From Prosapia bicincta (lineage: Eukaryota; Arthropoda; Insecta; Hemiptera; Cercopidae), in contig JBAIZL010000001.1 of the NCBI GenBank assembly GCA_036971475.1, positions 98,936,850 through 99,000,849 on the forward strand: 64,000 nucleotides of DNA. The letters are read 5' to 3'. This document shows positions 15,291 to 29,850 of this stretch, in pieces. The position numbers and the translations under genes were made by a program. The notes below the pieces were generated by a model that ran no database searches, was not told where the DNA came from, and saw only the letters and a program-made list of their open reading frames with translations. The stretch's first letter is position 1; every line of letters begins with the position of its first letter.

Positions 15291-18200
15291 AACGCGACAT
15301 TATGTTAGAGCGGTGACGGATATTTTATCGCCCGAGGTGCAAACACGACAATTTTTTAGAAGAGCGACGGATATTTTATCCCCCGTTGTGTAAACGCAAC
15401 AATATCTTAGAGAGGTGACGGGTAATTTACCGTCCAATGTGTAAACGGGATAATATCTTAGAGCGGCGACGGATATTTTACTGCCCAAAGTGTAAACACG
15501 ACATTTTTTTAGAAGAGCGACGATATTTTATCCCCCGTTGTGTAAACGCAACAATATCTTAGAGAGGTGACGGGTAATTTACCGTCCAATGTGTAAACGC
15601 GACATTATGTTAGAGCGGCGACGAATATTCTATCGCCCGATGTGTAAACGCGACATTATGTTAGAGCGGCGACGGATATTTTTCTGCCCAATGTGTAAAC
15701 GGGACATTTTGTTAGAGCGGTGACGGATATTCTATCGCCCGATGTGTGAACACGACATTATGTTAAAGCGGCGAAAGATATTTTTCTGCCGAATGTGTAA
15801 ACGGGACATTATGTTAGAGCGGTGACGGATATTCTATCGCCCGATGTGTAAACGCGACATTATGTTAGAGCGGCGACAGATATTTTACTGCCCAAAGTGT
15901 AAACACGACATTATTTTAGAAGAGCGACGGATATTTTATCCTCCGTTGGGTAAACGAAAAAATATCTTAGAGAGGTGACGGGTAATTTACCGTCCACTGT
16001 GTAAACGCGATAATATCTTAGAGAGGTGACGGATATTCTATCGCCCGATGTGTAAACGCGACATTATATTAGAGCGGCGACAGATATTTTACTGCCCAAA
16101 GAGTAAACACGACATTATTTTAGAAGAGCGACGGATATTTTATCCCCCGTTGTGTAAACGCAACAATATCTTAGAGAGGTGACGGGTAATTTACCGTCCA
16201 ATGTGTAAACGCGATAATATCTTAGAACGGTGACATATATTCCATCGCCCGATGTGTAAACGCGACATTATGTTAGAGCGGTGAGGAATATTCTATCGCC
16301 CGATGTGTAAACGCGACATTATGTTACAGCGGCGACGGATATTTTTTGCCCAATGTGTAAACGGGACATTATTTTAGAAGAGCGACGGATATTTTATCAG
16401 CCGTTGTGTAAATGCAACAATATCTTAGAGAGGTGACGGGTAATTTACCGTCCAATGTGTAAACGTGACATTATGTTAGAACGGTGACGGATATTTTTCT
16501 GCCCAATGTGTATACGCGACATTATGTTAGAGCGGTGACGGATATTCTATCGCCCGATATGAAAACGCGACATTATGTTAGAGCGGCGACGGATATTTTT
16601 CTGTCCAATGTGTAAACGCGACATTATGTTAGAGTGCCGACGAATATTCTATTGCCCGATGCGTAAACGCGACTTTATGTTAGAACGGTGACGGATATTT
16701 TTTTGCCCAATGTGTAAACGCGACATTATGTTAGAGCGGTGACGGATATTCTATCGCCCGATGTGTAAACGCGACATTATGTTAAAGCGGCGAAAGATAT
16801 TTTTCTGCCCAATGTGTAAACGGGACATTATGTTAGAGCGGTGACGGATATTCTATCGCCCGATGTGTAAACGCGACATTATGTTAGAGCGGCTACGGAT
16901 ATTTTACTGCTCAAAGTGTAAACACGACATTTTTTCAGAAGAGCGACGGATATTTTATCCCCCGTTGTGTAAACCCAACAATATCTTAGAGAGGTGACGG
17001 GTAATTTACCGTCCAATGTGTAAACGGGATAATATCTTAGAGCGGCGACGGATATTTTACTGCCCAAAGTGTAAACACGACATTTTTTTAGAAGAGCGAC
17101 GGATATTTTATCCCCCGTTGTGTAAACGCAACAATATCTTAGAGAGGTGACGGGTAATTTACCGTCCAATGTGTAAACGCGACATTATGTTAGAGCGGCG
17201 ACGAATATTCTATCGCCCGATGTGTAAAAGCGATATTATGTTAGAGCGGCGACGGATATTCTATCACCCGATGTGTAAACGCGACATTATGTTAGAGTGC
17301 CGACGGATATTCTACCGCCCGATGTGTATACGCCACATTATGTTAGAGCGGCTACGGATATTTTACTGCTCAAGGTGTAAACACGACATTTTTTCAGAAG
17401 AGCGACGGATATTTTATCCCCCGTTGTGTAAACCCAACAATATCTTAGAGAGGTGACGGGTAATTTAACGTCCAATGTGTAAACACGATAATATCTTAGA
17501 GAGGTGACGGATATTCTATCGCCCGATGTGTAAACGCGACATTATGTTAGAGGGGCGACGGATATTTTTCTGCCCAATGTGTAAACGCGACATTATGTTA
17601 GAGCGGTGACGGATATTTTATCGCCCGAGGTGCAAACACGACATTTTTTTAGAAGAGCGACGGATATTTTATCCCCCGTTGTGTAAACGCAACAATATCT
17701 TAGAGAGGTGACGGGTAATTTACCGTCCAATGTGTAAACGGGATAATATCTTAGAGCGGCGACGGATATTTTACTGCCCAAAGTGTAAACACGACATTTT
17801 TTTAGAAGAGCGACGATATTTTATCCCCCGTTGTGTAAACGCAACAATATCTTAGAGAGGTGACGGGTAATTTACCGTCCAATGTGTAAACGCGACATTA
17901 TGTTAGAGCGGCGACGAATATTCTATCGCCCGATGTGTAAACGCGACATTATGTTAGAGCGGCGACGGATATTTTTCTGCCCAATCTGTAAACGGGACAT
18001 TTTGTTAGAGCGGTGACGGATATTCTATCGCCCGATGTGTGAACGCGACATTATGTTAAAGCGGCGAAAGATATTTTTCTGCCGAATGTTTAAACGGGAC
18101 ATTATGTTAGAGCGGTGACGGATATTCTATCGCCCGATGTGTAAACGCGACATTATGTTAGAGCGGCGACAGATATTTTACTGCCCAAAGTGTAAACACG

Positions 18201-21200
18201 ACATTATTTTAGAAGAGCGACGGATATTTTATCCCCCGTTGTGTAAACGCAACAATATCTTAGAGAGGTGACGGGTAATTTACCGTCCAATGTGTAAACG
18301 CGACATTATGTTAGAACGGTGACGGATATTTTTCTGCCCAATGTGTATAAGCGACATTATGTTAGAGCGGTGACGGATATTCTATCGCCCGATATGAAAA
18401 CGCGACATTATGTTAGAGCGGCGTCGGATATTTTTCTGCCCAATGTGTAAACGCGACATTATGTTAGAGTGCCGACGAATATTCTATTGCCCGATGTGTA
18501 AACGCGACATTATGTTAGAGCGGCGACGGATATTTTTCTGCCCAATGTGTAAACGCGACATTATGTTAGAGCGGTGACGGATAGTCTATCGCCCGATGTG
18601 TAAACGCGACATTATGTTAGAGCGGCGACGGATATTTTACTGCCCAAAGTGTAAACACGACATTTTTTTAGAAGAGCGACGGATATTTTATCCCCCGTTG
18701 TGTAAACGCAACAATATCTTAGAGAGGTGACGGTTAATTTACCGCCCAATGTGTAAACGCGATAATATCTTAGAACGGTGACGGATATTCTACCGCCCGA
18801 TGTGTAAACGCGACATTATGTTCGAGCGACGACGGATATTTTTGTGCCCAATGTGTATACGCGACATTGTGTTAGAGCGGTAACATATATTCTATCGCCC
18901 GATGTGTAAACGCGACATTATGTTAGAGCGGCGACGGATATTTTTCTGCCCATTGTGTATACGCGACATTATGTTAGAGCGGTGACGTTTATTCTATCGC
19001 CCGATGTGTAAACGCGACATTATGTTAGAGCGGCGACGGATATTTTACTACCCAAAGTGTAAACACGACATTTTTTTAGAAGAGCGACGGATATTTTATC
19101 CCCCGTTGTGTAAACGCAACAATATCTTAAGAGAGGTGACGGGTAATTTACTGTTCAATGTGTAAACGCGACATATTATATTAGAGTGCCGACGAATATT
19201 CTATTGCCCGATGTGTAAACGCGACTTTCTGTTAGAACGGTGACGGATATTCTATCGCCCGATGTGCAAACACGTCATTTTTTTAGAAGAGCGACGGATA
19301 TTTTATCCCCCGTTGTGTAAACGCAACAATGTCTTAGAGAGGTGACGGATAATTTACCGTCCAATGTGTAAACGCGATAATATCTTAGAACGGTGACGGA
19401 TATTCTACCGCCCGATGTGTAAACGCGTCATTATGTTATAGCGGCGACGGATATTTTACTGCCCAAAGTGTAAACACGACATATTTATAGAAGAACGACG
19501 GATATTTTATCCTCCGTTGGGTAAACGAAAAAATATCTTAGAGAGGTGACGGGTAATTTACCGTCCACTGTGTAAACGCGATAATATCTTAGAGAGGTGA
19601 CGGATATTCTATCGCCCGATGTGTAAACGCGACATTATATTAGAGCGGCGACAGATATTTTACTGCCCAAAGTGTAAACACGACATTATTTTAGAAGAGC
19701 GACGGATATTTTATCCCCCGTTGTGTAAACGCAACAATATCTTAGAGAGGTGACGGGTAATTTACCGTCGAATGTGTAAACGCGATAATATCTTAGAACG
19801 GTGACATATATTCCATCGCCCGATGTGTAAACGCGACATTATGTTAGAGCGGTGACGAATATTCTATCGCCCGATGTGTAAACGCGACATTATGTTAGAG
19901 CGGCGACGGATATTTTTTGCCCAATGTGTAAACGGGACATTATTTTAGAAGAGCGACGGATATTTTATCAGCCGTTGTGTAAATGCAACAATATCTTAGA
20001 GAGGTGACGGGTAATTTACCGTCCAATGTGTAAACGTGACATTATGTTAGAACGGTGACGGATATTTTTCTGCCCAATGTGTATACGCGACATTATGTTA
20101 GAGCGGTGACGGATATTCTATCGCCCGATGTGTAAACGCGACATTATGTTAAAGCGGCGAAAGATATTTTTCTGCCCAATGGGTAAACGGGACATTATGT
20201 TAGAGCGGTGACGGATATACTATCGCCCGATGTGTAAACGCAACATTATGTTAGAGCGGCTACGGATATTTTTCTGTCCAATGTGTAAACGCGACATTAT
20301 GTTAGAGTGCCGACGAATATTCTATTGCCCGATGTGTAAACGCGACTTTATGTTAGAACGGTGACGGATATTTTTTTGCCCAATGTGTAAACGCGACATT
20401 ATGTTAGAGCGGTGACGGATATTCTATCGCCCGATGTGTAAACGCGACATTATGTTAAAGCGGCGAAAGATATTTTTCTGCCCAATGTGTAAACGGGACA
20501 TTATGTTAGAGCGGTGACGGATATTCTATCGCCCGTTGTGTAAACGCGACATTATGTTAGAGCGGCTACGGATATTTTACTGCTCAAAGTGTAAACACGA
20601 CATTTTTTCAGAAGAGCGACGGATATTTTATCCCCCGTTGTGTAAATCCAACAATATCTTAGAGAGGTGACGGGTAATTTACCGTCCAATGTGTAAACGG
20701 GATAATATCATTGAGCGGCGACGGATATTTTACTGCCCAAAGTGTAAACGCGACATTATGTTAGAGCGGCGACAGATATTTTACTGCCCAAAGTGTAAAC
20801 ACGACTTTATTTTAGAAGAGCGACGGATATTTTATCCCCCGTTGTGTAAACGCAACAATATCTTAGAGAGGTGACGGGTAATTTACCGTCCAATGTGTAA
20901 ACGCGATAATATCTTAGAACGGTGACATATATTCCATCGCCCGATGTGTAAACGCGACATTATGTTAGAGCGGTGACGAATATTCTATCGCCCGATGTGT
21001 AAACGCCACATTATGTTAGAGCGGCGACGAATATTTTTTGCCCAAGGTGTAAACGGGACATTATGTTAGAGCGGTGACGGATATTCTATCGCCCGATGTG
21101 TAAACGCGACATTATGTTAAAGCGGCGAAAGATATTTTTCTGCCCAATGTGTAAACGGGACATTATGTTAGAGCGGTGACGGATATTCTATCGCCCGATG

Positions 21201-24200
21201 TGTAAACGCGACATTATGTTAGAGCGGCGACAGATATTTTACTGCCCAAAGTGTAAACACGACATTATTTTAGAAGAGCGACGGATATTTTATCAGCCGT
21301 TGTGTAAATGCAACAATATCTTAGAGAGGTGACGGGTAATTTACCGTCCAATGTGTAACGTGACATTATGTTGGAACGGTGACGGATATTTTTCTGCCCA
21401 ATGTGTATACGCGACATTATGTTAGAGCGGTGACGGATATTCTATCGCCCGATATGAAAACGCGACATTATGTTAGAGCGGCGACGGATATTTTTCTGTC
21501 CAATGTGTAAACGCGACATTATGTTAGAGTGCCGACGAATATTCTATCGCCCGATGTGTAAACGCAACATTATGTTAGAGCGGCGATGGATATTTTTCTG
21601 CCCAATGTGTAAACGCGAAATTATGTTAGAGTGCCGACGAATATTCTGTCGCCCGATGTGTAAACGCGACATTATGTTAGAGCGGCGACGGATATTTTTC
21701 TGCCCAATGTGTAAACGCGACATTATGTTAGAGCGGCGACGGATATTTTTCTGCCCAATGTGTAAACGCGACATTATGTTAGAGTGACGACGAATATTCT
21801 ATCGCCCGATGTGTAAACGCGACATTATGTTAGAGCGGCGACGAATATTCTATCGCTCGATATGTAAACGCAACATTATGTTAGAGCGGCGACAGATATT
21901 TTACTGCCCAAAGTGTAAACACGACATTATTTTAGAAGAGCGCCGGATATTTTATCCCCCGTTGTGTAAACGCAACAATATCTTAGAGAGGTGACGGGTA
22001 ATTTACCGTCCAATGTGTAAACGCGACATTATGTTAGAACGGTGACGGATATTTTTCTGCCCAATGTGTATACGCGACATTATGTTAGAGCGGTGACGGA
22101 TATTTTTCTGCCCAATGTGTAAACGGGACATTATGTTAGTGCGGTGACGGATATTCTATCGCCCGATGTGTGAACGCGACATTATTTTAGAGCGGCGACG
22201 GATATTTTTCTGCCAATGTGTAAACGCGACATTATGTTAGAGTGACGACGAATATTCTATCGCCCGATGTGTAATCGCGACATCATGTTAGAGCGGCGAC
22301 GGATATTTTTCTGCCCAATGTGTAAACGGGACATTATGTTAGAGCGGTGACGGATATTCTATCACCCGATGTGTGAACGCGACATTATGTTAAAGCGGCG
22401 TAAGATATTTTTCTGCCGAATGTGTAAACGGGACATTATGTTAGAGAGGTGACGGATATTCTATCGCCCGATGTGTAAACGCGACATTATGTTAGAGCGG
22501 CGACAGATATTTTACTGCCCAAAGTGTAAACACGACATTATTTTAGAAGAGCGCCGGATATTTTATCCCCCGTTGTGTAAACGCAACAATATCTTAGAGA
22601 GGTGACGGGTAATTTACCGTCCAATGTGTAAACGCGACATTATGTTAGAACGGTGACGGATATTTTTCTGCCCAATGTGTATACGCGACATTATGTTAGA
22701 GCGGTGACGGATATTCTATCGCCCGATATGAAAACGCGACATTATGTTAGAGCGGCGACGGATATTTTTCTGCCCAATGTGTAAACGCGACATTATGTTA
22801 GAGTGCCGACGAATATTCTATTGCCCTATGTGTAAACGCGACATTATGTTAGAGCGGCGACGGATATTTTTCTGCCCAATGTGTAAACGCGACATTATGT
22901 TAGAGCGTTGACGGATAGTCTATCGCCCGATGTGTAAAGGCGACATTATGTTAGAGCGGCGACGGATATTTTACTGCCCAAAGTGTAAACACGACATTTT
23001 TTTAGAAGAGCGACGGATATTTTATCCCCCGTTGTGTAAACGCAACAATATCTTAGAGAGGTGACGGGTAATTTACCGTCCAATGTGTAAACGCGACATT
23101 ATGTTAGAGCGGCGACGAATATTCTATCGCCCGATGTGTAAAAGCGATATTATGTTAGAGCGGCGACGGATATTCTATCGCCCGATGTGTAAACGCGACA
23201 TTATGTTAAAGCGGCGAAAGATATTTTTCCGCCCAATGTGTAAACGGGACATTATGTTAGAGCGGTGACGGATATTCTATCGCCCGATGTGTAAACGCGA
23301 CATTATGTTAGAGCGGCGACAGATATTTTACTGCCCAAAGTGTAAACACGACATTATTTTAGAAGAGCGAAGGATATTTTATCCCCAGTTGTGTTAACGC
23401 AACAATATCTTAGAGAGGTGACGGGTAATTTACCGTCCAATGTGTAAACGCGACATTATGTTAGAGCGGCGACGGATATTTTTCTGCCCAATGTGTAAAC
23501 GCGACTTTATGTTAGAGCGGCGACGAATAATCTATCGCCCGATGTGTAAACGCAACATTATGTTAGAGCGGCGACGGATATTTTTCTGCCCAATGTGTAA
23601 ACGCGAAATTATGTTAGAGTGCCAACGAATATTCTATCGCCCAATTTGTAAACGCGACATTATGTTAGAGCGGCGACGGATATTTTTCTGCCCAATGTGT
23701 AAACGCGACATTATGTTAGAGCGGCGACGGATATTTTTCTGCCCAATGTGTAAACGCGACATTATGTTAGAGTGACGACGAATATTCTATCGCCCGATGT
23801 GTAAACGCGACATTATGTTAGAGCGGCGACGAATATTCTATCGCTCGATGTGTAAACGCGACATTATGTTAGAGCGGCGACGGATATTTTATCCTCCGTT
23901 GTGTAAACTAAAAAATATCTTAGAGAGGTGACGGGTAATTTACCGTCCATTGTGTAAACGCGATAATATCTTAGAGAGGTGACGGATATTCTATCGCCCG
24001 ATGTGTAAACGCGACATTATGTTAGAGCGGCGACAGATATTTTACTGCCCAAAGTGAAAACACGACATTATTTTAGAAGAGCGACGGATATTTTATCCCC
24101 CGTTGTGTAAACGCAACAATATCTTAGAGAGGTGACGGGTAATTTACCGTCCAATGTGTAAACGCGACATTATGTTAGAACGGTGACGGATATTCTATCG

Positions 24201-24315
24201 CCCGATATGTAAACGCGACATTATGTTAGAGCGGCGACGGATATTTTTCTGCCAATGTGTAAACGCGACATTATGTTAGAGTGACGACGAATATTCTATC
24301 GGCTGATGTGTAAAC
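15291..24315 (+). repeat. Higher-order satellite block, copy 2 (~9 kb)
   Basis: Second copy of the ~9-kb block, starting where copy 1 stops, so the two form a tandem duplication of about 175-180 monomers each. Copy 2 has some extra monomers. For example, the open stretch at 23,440-23,775 corresponds to 14,469-14,753 but holds one additional 51-bp unit. Past about 24,300 the variant order no longer follows the start of the block, so no third full copy is seen. Confidence 0.72.
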
Positions 24316-24719
24316 GCGACATTATGTTAGAGCGGCGACGGATATTTTTCTGCCCAATGTGTAAACGCGACATTATGTTAGAGCGGCGACGGATATTTTT
24401 CTGCCCAATGTGTAAACGCGACATTATGTTAGAGTGACGACGAATATTCTATCGCTCGATATGTAAACGCAACATTATGTTAGAGCGGCGACGGATATTT
24501 TACTGCCCAAAGTGTAAACACGACATATTTATAGAAGAGCGACGGATATTTTATCCTCCGTTGTGTAAACTAAAAAATATCTTAGAGAGGTGACGGGTAA
24601 TTTACGGTCCATTGTGTAAACGCGATAATATCTTAGAACGGTGACATATATTCTATCGCCCGATGTGTAAACGCGAGATTATGTTAGAGCGGTGACGGAT
24701 ATTTTTCTGCTCAATGTGT

Positions 24720-25440
24720 ATACGCGACATTATGTTAGAGCGGTGACGGATATTCTATCGCCCGATATGTAAACGCGACATTATGTTAGAGCGGCGACGG
24801 ATATTTTTCTGACAATGTATAAACGCGACATTATGTTAGAGTGACGACGAATATTCTATCGCCCGATGTGTAAACGCGACATTATGTTAGAGCGGCGACG
24901 GATATTTTTCTGCCCAATGTGTAAACGGAACATTATGTTAGAGCGGTGACGGATATTCTATCGCCCGATGTGTGAACGCGACATTATGTTAAAGCGGCGA
25001 AAGATATTTTTCTGCCGAATGTGTAAACGGGACATTATGTTAGAGCGGCGACAGATATTTTACTGCCCAAAGTGTAAACACGACATTATTTTAGAAGAGC
25101 GACGGATATTTTATCCCCCGTTGTGTAAACGCAACAATATCTTAGAGAGGTGACGGGTAATTTACCGTCCAATGTGTAAACGCGACATTATGTTAGAACG
25201 GTGACGGATATTTTTCTGCCCAATGTGTATACGCGACATTATGTAAGAGCGGTGACGGATATTCTATCGCCCGATATGAAAACGCGACATTATGTTAGAG
25301 CGGCGACGGATATTTTTCTGCCCAATGTGAAAACGCGACATTATGTTAGAGTGCCGACGAATATTCTATTGCCCGATGTGTAAACGCGACATTATGTTAG
25401 AGCGGCGACGGATATTTTTCTGCCCAATGTGTAAACGCGA
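24720..25440 (+). repeat. Partial copy of the ~1.43-kb satellite unit
   Basis: The segment containing the GTGTGAACGCG variant at 24,969 is repeated at 27,821 with an offset of 2,852 bp, which is exactly twice 1,426. The match includes a missing monomer that the copy at 29,247 retains. It is therefore a third member of the 1,426-bp unit family described for 26,945-29,850, but not directly adjacent to the other two. Ends are approximate. Confidence 0.65.
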
Positions 25441-26944
25441 CATTATGTTAGAGCGGTGACGGATAGTCTATCGCCCGATGTGTAAACGCGACATTATGTT
25501 AGAGCGGCGACGGATATTTTACTGCCCAAAGTGTAAACACGACATTTTTTTAGAAGAGCGACGGATATTTCATCCCCCGTTGTGTAAACGCAACAATATC
25601 TTAGAGAGGTGACGGGTAATTTACCGTCCAATGTGTAAACGCGACATTATGTTGGAGCGGCGACGAATATTCTATCGCCCGATGTGTAAAAGCGATATTA
25701 TGTTAGAGCGGCGACGGATATTCTATCACCCGATGTGTAAACGCGACATTATGTTAGATCGGCGACGGATATTTTTCTGCCCAATGTGTAAACGCGACTT
25801 TATGTTAGAGCGGCGACGAATAATCTATCGCCCAATGTGTAAACGCGACATTATGTTAGAGCGGCGACGGATATTTTAATGCCCAATGTGTAAACGCGAC
25901 ATTATGTTAGAGCGGCGACGGATATTTTTCTGCCCAATGTGTAAACGCGACATTATGTTAGAGTGACGACGAATATTCTATCGCCCGATGTGTAAACGCG
26001 ACATTATGTTAGAGCGGCGACGAATAATCTATCGCTCGATGTGTAAAAGCGATATTATGTTAGAGCAGCGACGGATATTTTTCTGCCCAATGTGTAAACG
26101 CGAAATTATGTTAGAGTGCCGACGAATATTCTATCGCCCAATGTGTAAACGCGACATTATGTTAGAGCGGCGACGGATATTTTAATGCCCAATGTGTAAA
26201 CGCGACATTATGTTAGAGCGGCGACGGATATTTTTCTGCCCAATGTGTAAACGCGACATTATGTTAGAGTGACGACGAATATTCTATCGCCCGATGTGTA
26301 AACGCGACATTATGTTAGAGCGGCGACGAATAATCTATCGCTCGATGTGTAAACGCGACATTATGTTAGAGCGGCGACGGATATTTTATCCTCCGTTGAG
26401 TAAACTAAAAGATATCTTAGAGAGGTGACGGGTAATTTACCGTCCATTGTGTAAACGCGATAATATCTTAGAGAGGTGACGGATATTCTATCGCCCGATG
26501 TGTAAACGCGACATTATGTTAGAGCGGCGACAGATATTTTACTGCCCAAAGTGAAAACACGACATTATTTTAGAAGAGCGACGGATATTTTATTCCCCGT
26601 TGTGTAAACGCAACAATATCTTAGAGAGGTGACGGGTAATTTACCGTCCAATGTGTAAACGCGACATTATGTTAGAACGGTGACGGATATTCTATCGCCC
26701 GATATGTAAACGCGACATTATGTTAGAGCGGCGACGGATATTTTTCTGCCATGTGTAAACGCGACATTATGTTAGAGTGACGACGAATATTCTATAGCCC
26801 GATGTGTAAACGCGACATTATGTTAGAGCGGCGACGGATATTTTTCTGCCCAATGTGTAAACGGGACATTATGTTAGAGCGGTGACGGATATTCTATCGC
26901 CCGATGTGTAAACGCGACATTATGTTAGAGCGGCGACAGATATT

Positions 26945-28370
26945 TTACTGCCCAAAGTGTAAACACGACATTATTTTAGAAGAGCGACGGATATTTTATC
27001 CCCCGTTGTGTAAACGCAATAATATCTTAGAGAGGTGACGGGTAATTTACCGTCCAATGTGTAAACGCGACATTATGTTAGAACGGTGACGGATATTCTA
27101 TCGCCCGATATGTAAACGCGACATTATGTTAGAGCGGCGACGGATATTTTTCTGCCAATGTGTAAACGCGACATTATGTTAGAGTGACGACGAATATTCT
27201 ATCGCCCGATGTGTAAACGCGGCATTATGTTAGAGCGGCGACGGATATTTTTCTGCCCAATGTGTAAACGCGACATTATGTTAGAGTGACGACGAATATT
27301 CTATCGCTCGATATGTAAACGCAACATTATGTTAGAGCGGCGACGGATATTTTACTGCCCAAAGTGTAAACACGACATATTTATAGAAGAGCGACGGATA
27401 TTTTATCCTCCGTTGTGTAAACTAAAAAATATCTTAGAGAGGTGACGGGTAATTTACGGTCCATTGTGTAAACGCGATAATATCTTAGAACAGTGACATA
27501 TATTCTATCGCCCGATGTGTAAACGCGAGATTATGTTAGAGCGGTGACGGATATTTTTCTGCCCAATGTGTATACGCGACATTATGTTAGAGCGGTGACG
27601 GATATTCTATCGCCCGATATGTAAACGCGACATTATGTTAGAGCGGCGACGGATATTTTTCTGACAATGTGTAAACGCGACATTATGTTAGAGTGACGAC
27701 GAATATTCTATCGCCCGATGTGTAAACGCGACATTATGTTAGAGCGGCGACGGATATTTTTCTGCCCAATGTGTAAACGGAACATTATGTTAGAGCGGTG
27801 ACGGATATTCTATCGCCCGATGTGTGAACGCGACATTATGTTAAAGCGGCGAAAGATATTTTTCTGCCGAATGTGTAAACGGGACATTATGTTAGAGCGG
27901 CGACAGATATTTTACTGCCCAAAGTGTAAACACGACATTATTTTAGAAGAGCGACGGATATTTTATCCCCCGTTGTGTAAACGCAACAATATCTTAGAGA
28001 GGTGACGGGTAATTTACCGTCCAATGTGTAAACGCGACATTATGTTAGAACGGTGACGGATATTTTTCTGCCCAATGTGTATACGCGACATTATGTTAGA
28101 GCGGTGACGGATATTCTATCGCCCGATATGAAAACGCGACATTATGTTAGAGCGGCGACGGATATTTTTCTGCCCAATGTGAAAACGCGACATTATGTTA
28201 GAGTGCCGACGAATATTCTATTGCCCGATGTGTAAACGCGACATTATGTTAGAGCGGCGACGGATATTTTTCTGCCCAATGTGTAAACGCGACATTATGT
28301 TAGAGCGGTGACGGATAGTCTATCGCCCGATGTGTAAACGCGACATTATGTTAGAGCGGCGACGGATATT
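26945..28370 (+). repeat. ~1,426-bp satellite unit, copy A
   Basis: A 28-monomer unit repeated directly downstream. Private variants recur with a constant 1,426-bp offset: CGCAATAATATC at 27,015 and 28,441, CGCGGCATTATG at 27,218 and 28,644, and TGTGTGAACG at 27,821 and 29,247. The unit is 2 bp short of 28 x 51 because of small indels carried in individual monomers, including the short CTGCCAATG and CTGACAATG forms. Confidence 0.75.
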
Positions 28371-29850
28371 TTACTGCCCAAAGTGTAAACACGACATTAT
28401 TTTAGAAGAGCGACGGATATTTTATCCCCCGTTGTGTAAACGCAATAATATCTTAGAGAGGTGACGGGTAATTTACCGTCCAATGTGTAAACGCGACATT
28501 ATGTTAGAACGGTGACGGATATTCTATCGCCCGATATGTAAACGCGACATTATGTTAGAGCGGCGACGGATATTTTTCTGCCAATGTGTAAACGCGACAT
28601 TATGTTAGAGTGACGACGAATATTCTATCGCCCGATGTGTAAACGCGGCATTATGTTAGAGCGGCGACGGATATTTTTCTGCCCAATGTGTAAACGCGAC
28701 ATTATGTTAGAGTGACGACGAATATTCTATCGCTCGATATGTAAACGCAACATTATGTTAGAGCGGCGACGGATATTTTACTGCCCAAAGTGTAAACACG
28801 ACATATTTATAGAAGAGCGACGGATATTTTATCCTCCGTTGTGTAAACTAAAAAATATCTTAGAGAGGTGACGGGTAATTTACGGTCCATTGTGTAAACG
28901 CGATAATATCTTAGAACAGTGACATATATTCTATCGCCCGATGTGTAAACGCGAGATTATGTTAGAGCGGTGACGGATATTTTTCTGCCCAATGTGTATA
29001 CGCGACATTATGTTAGAGCGGTGACGGATATTCTATCGCCCGATATGTAAACGCGACATTATGTTAGAGCGGCGACGGATATTTTTCTGACAATGTGTAA
29101 ACGCGACATTATGTTAGAGTGACGACGAATATTCTATCGCCCGATGTGTAAACGCGACATTATGTTAGAGCGGCGACGGATATTTTTCTGCCCAATGTGT
29201 AAACGGGACATTATGTTAGAGCGGTGACGGATATTCTATCGCCCGATGTGTGAACGCGACATTATGTTAAAGCGGCGAAAGATATTTTTCTGCCGAATGT
29301 GTAAACGGGACATTATGTTAGAGCGGTGACGGATATTCTATCGCCCGATGTGTAAACGCGACATTATGTTAGAGCGGCGACAGATATTTTACTGCCCAAA
29401 GTGTAAACACGACATTATTTTAGAAGAGCGACGGATATTTTATCCCCCGTTGTGTAAACGCAACAATATCTTAGAGAGGTGACGGGTAATTTACCGTCCA
29501 ATGTGTAAACGCGACATTATGTTAGAACGGTGACGGATATTTTTCTGCCCAATGTGTATACGCGACATTTTGTTAGAGCGGTGACGGATATTCTATCGCC
29601 CGATATGAAAACGCGACATTATGTTAGAGCGGCGACGGATATTTTTCTGCCCAATGTGTAAACGCGACATTATGTTAGAGTGCCGACGAATATTCTATTG
29701 CCCGATGTGTAAACGCGACATTATGTTAGAGCGGCGACGGATATTTTTCTGCCCAAAGTGTAAACACGACATTTTTTTAGAAGAGCGACGGATATTTTAT
29801 CCCCCGTTGTGTAAACGCAACAATATCTTAGAGAGGTGACGGGTAATTTA
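28371..29850 (+). repeat. ~1,426-bp satellite unit, copy B (one extra monomer)
   Basis: Second tandem copy of the 1,426-bp unit. It runs in register with copy A as far as the TGTGTGAACG marker. Shortly after this, around 29,310-29,360, it contains one additional 51-bp monomer, so the remaining markers are offset by 1,477 bp. The same monomer is absent from the copies at about 25.0 and 27.8 kb. The unit then passes into an ordinary satellite segment whose frame stays open for 180 codons (29,858-30,400), the longest such run in the window. Confidence 0.7.
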
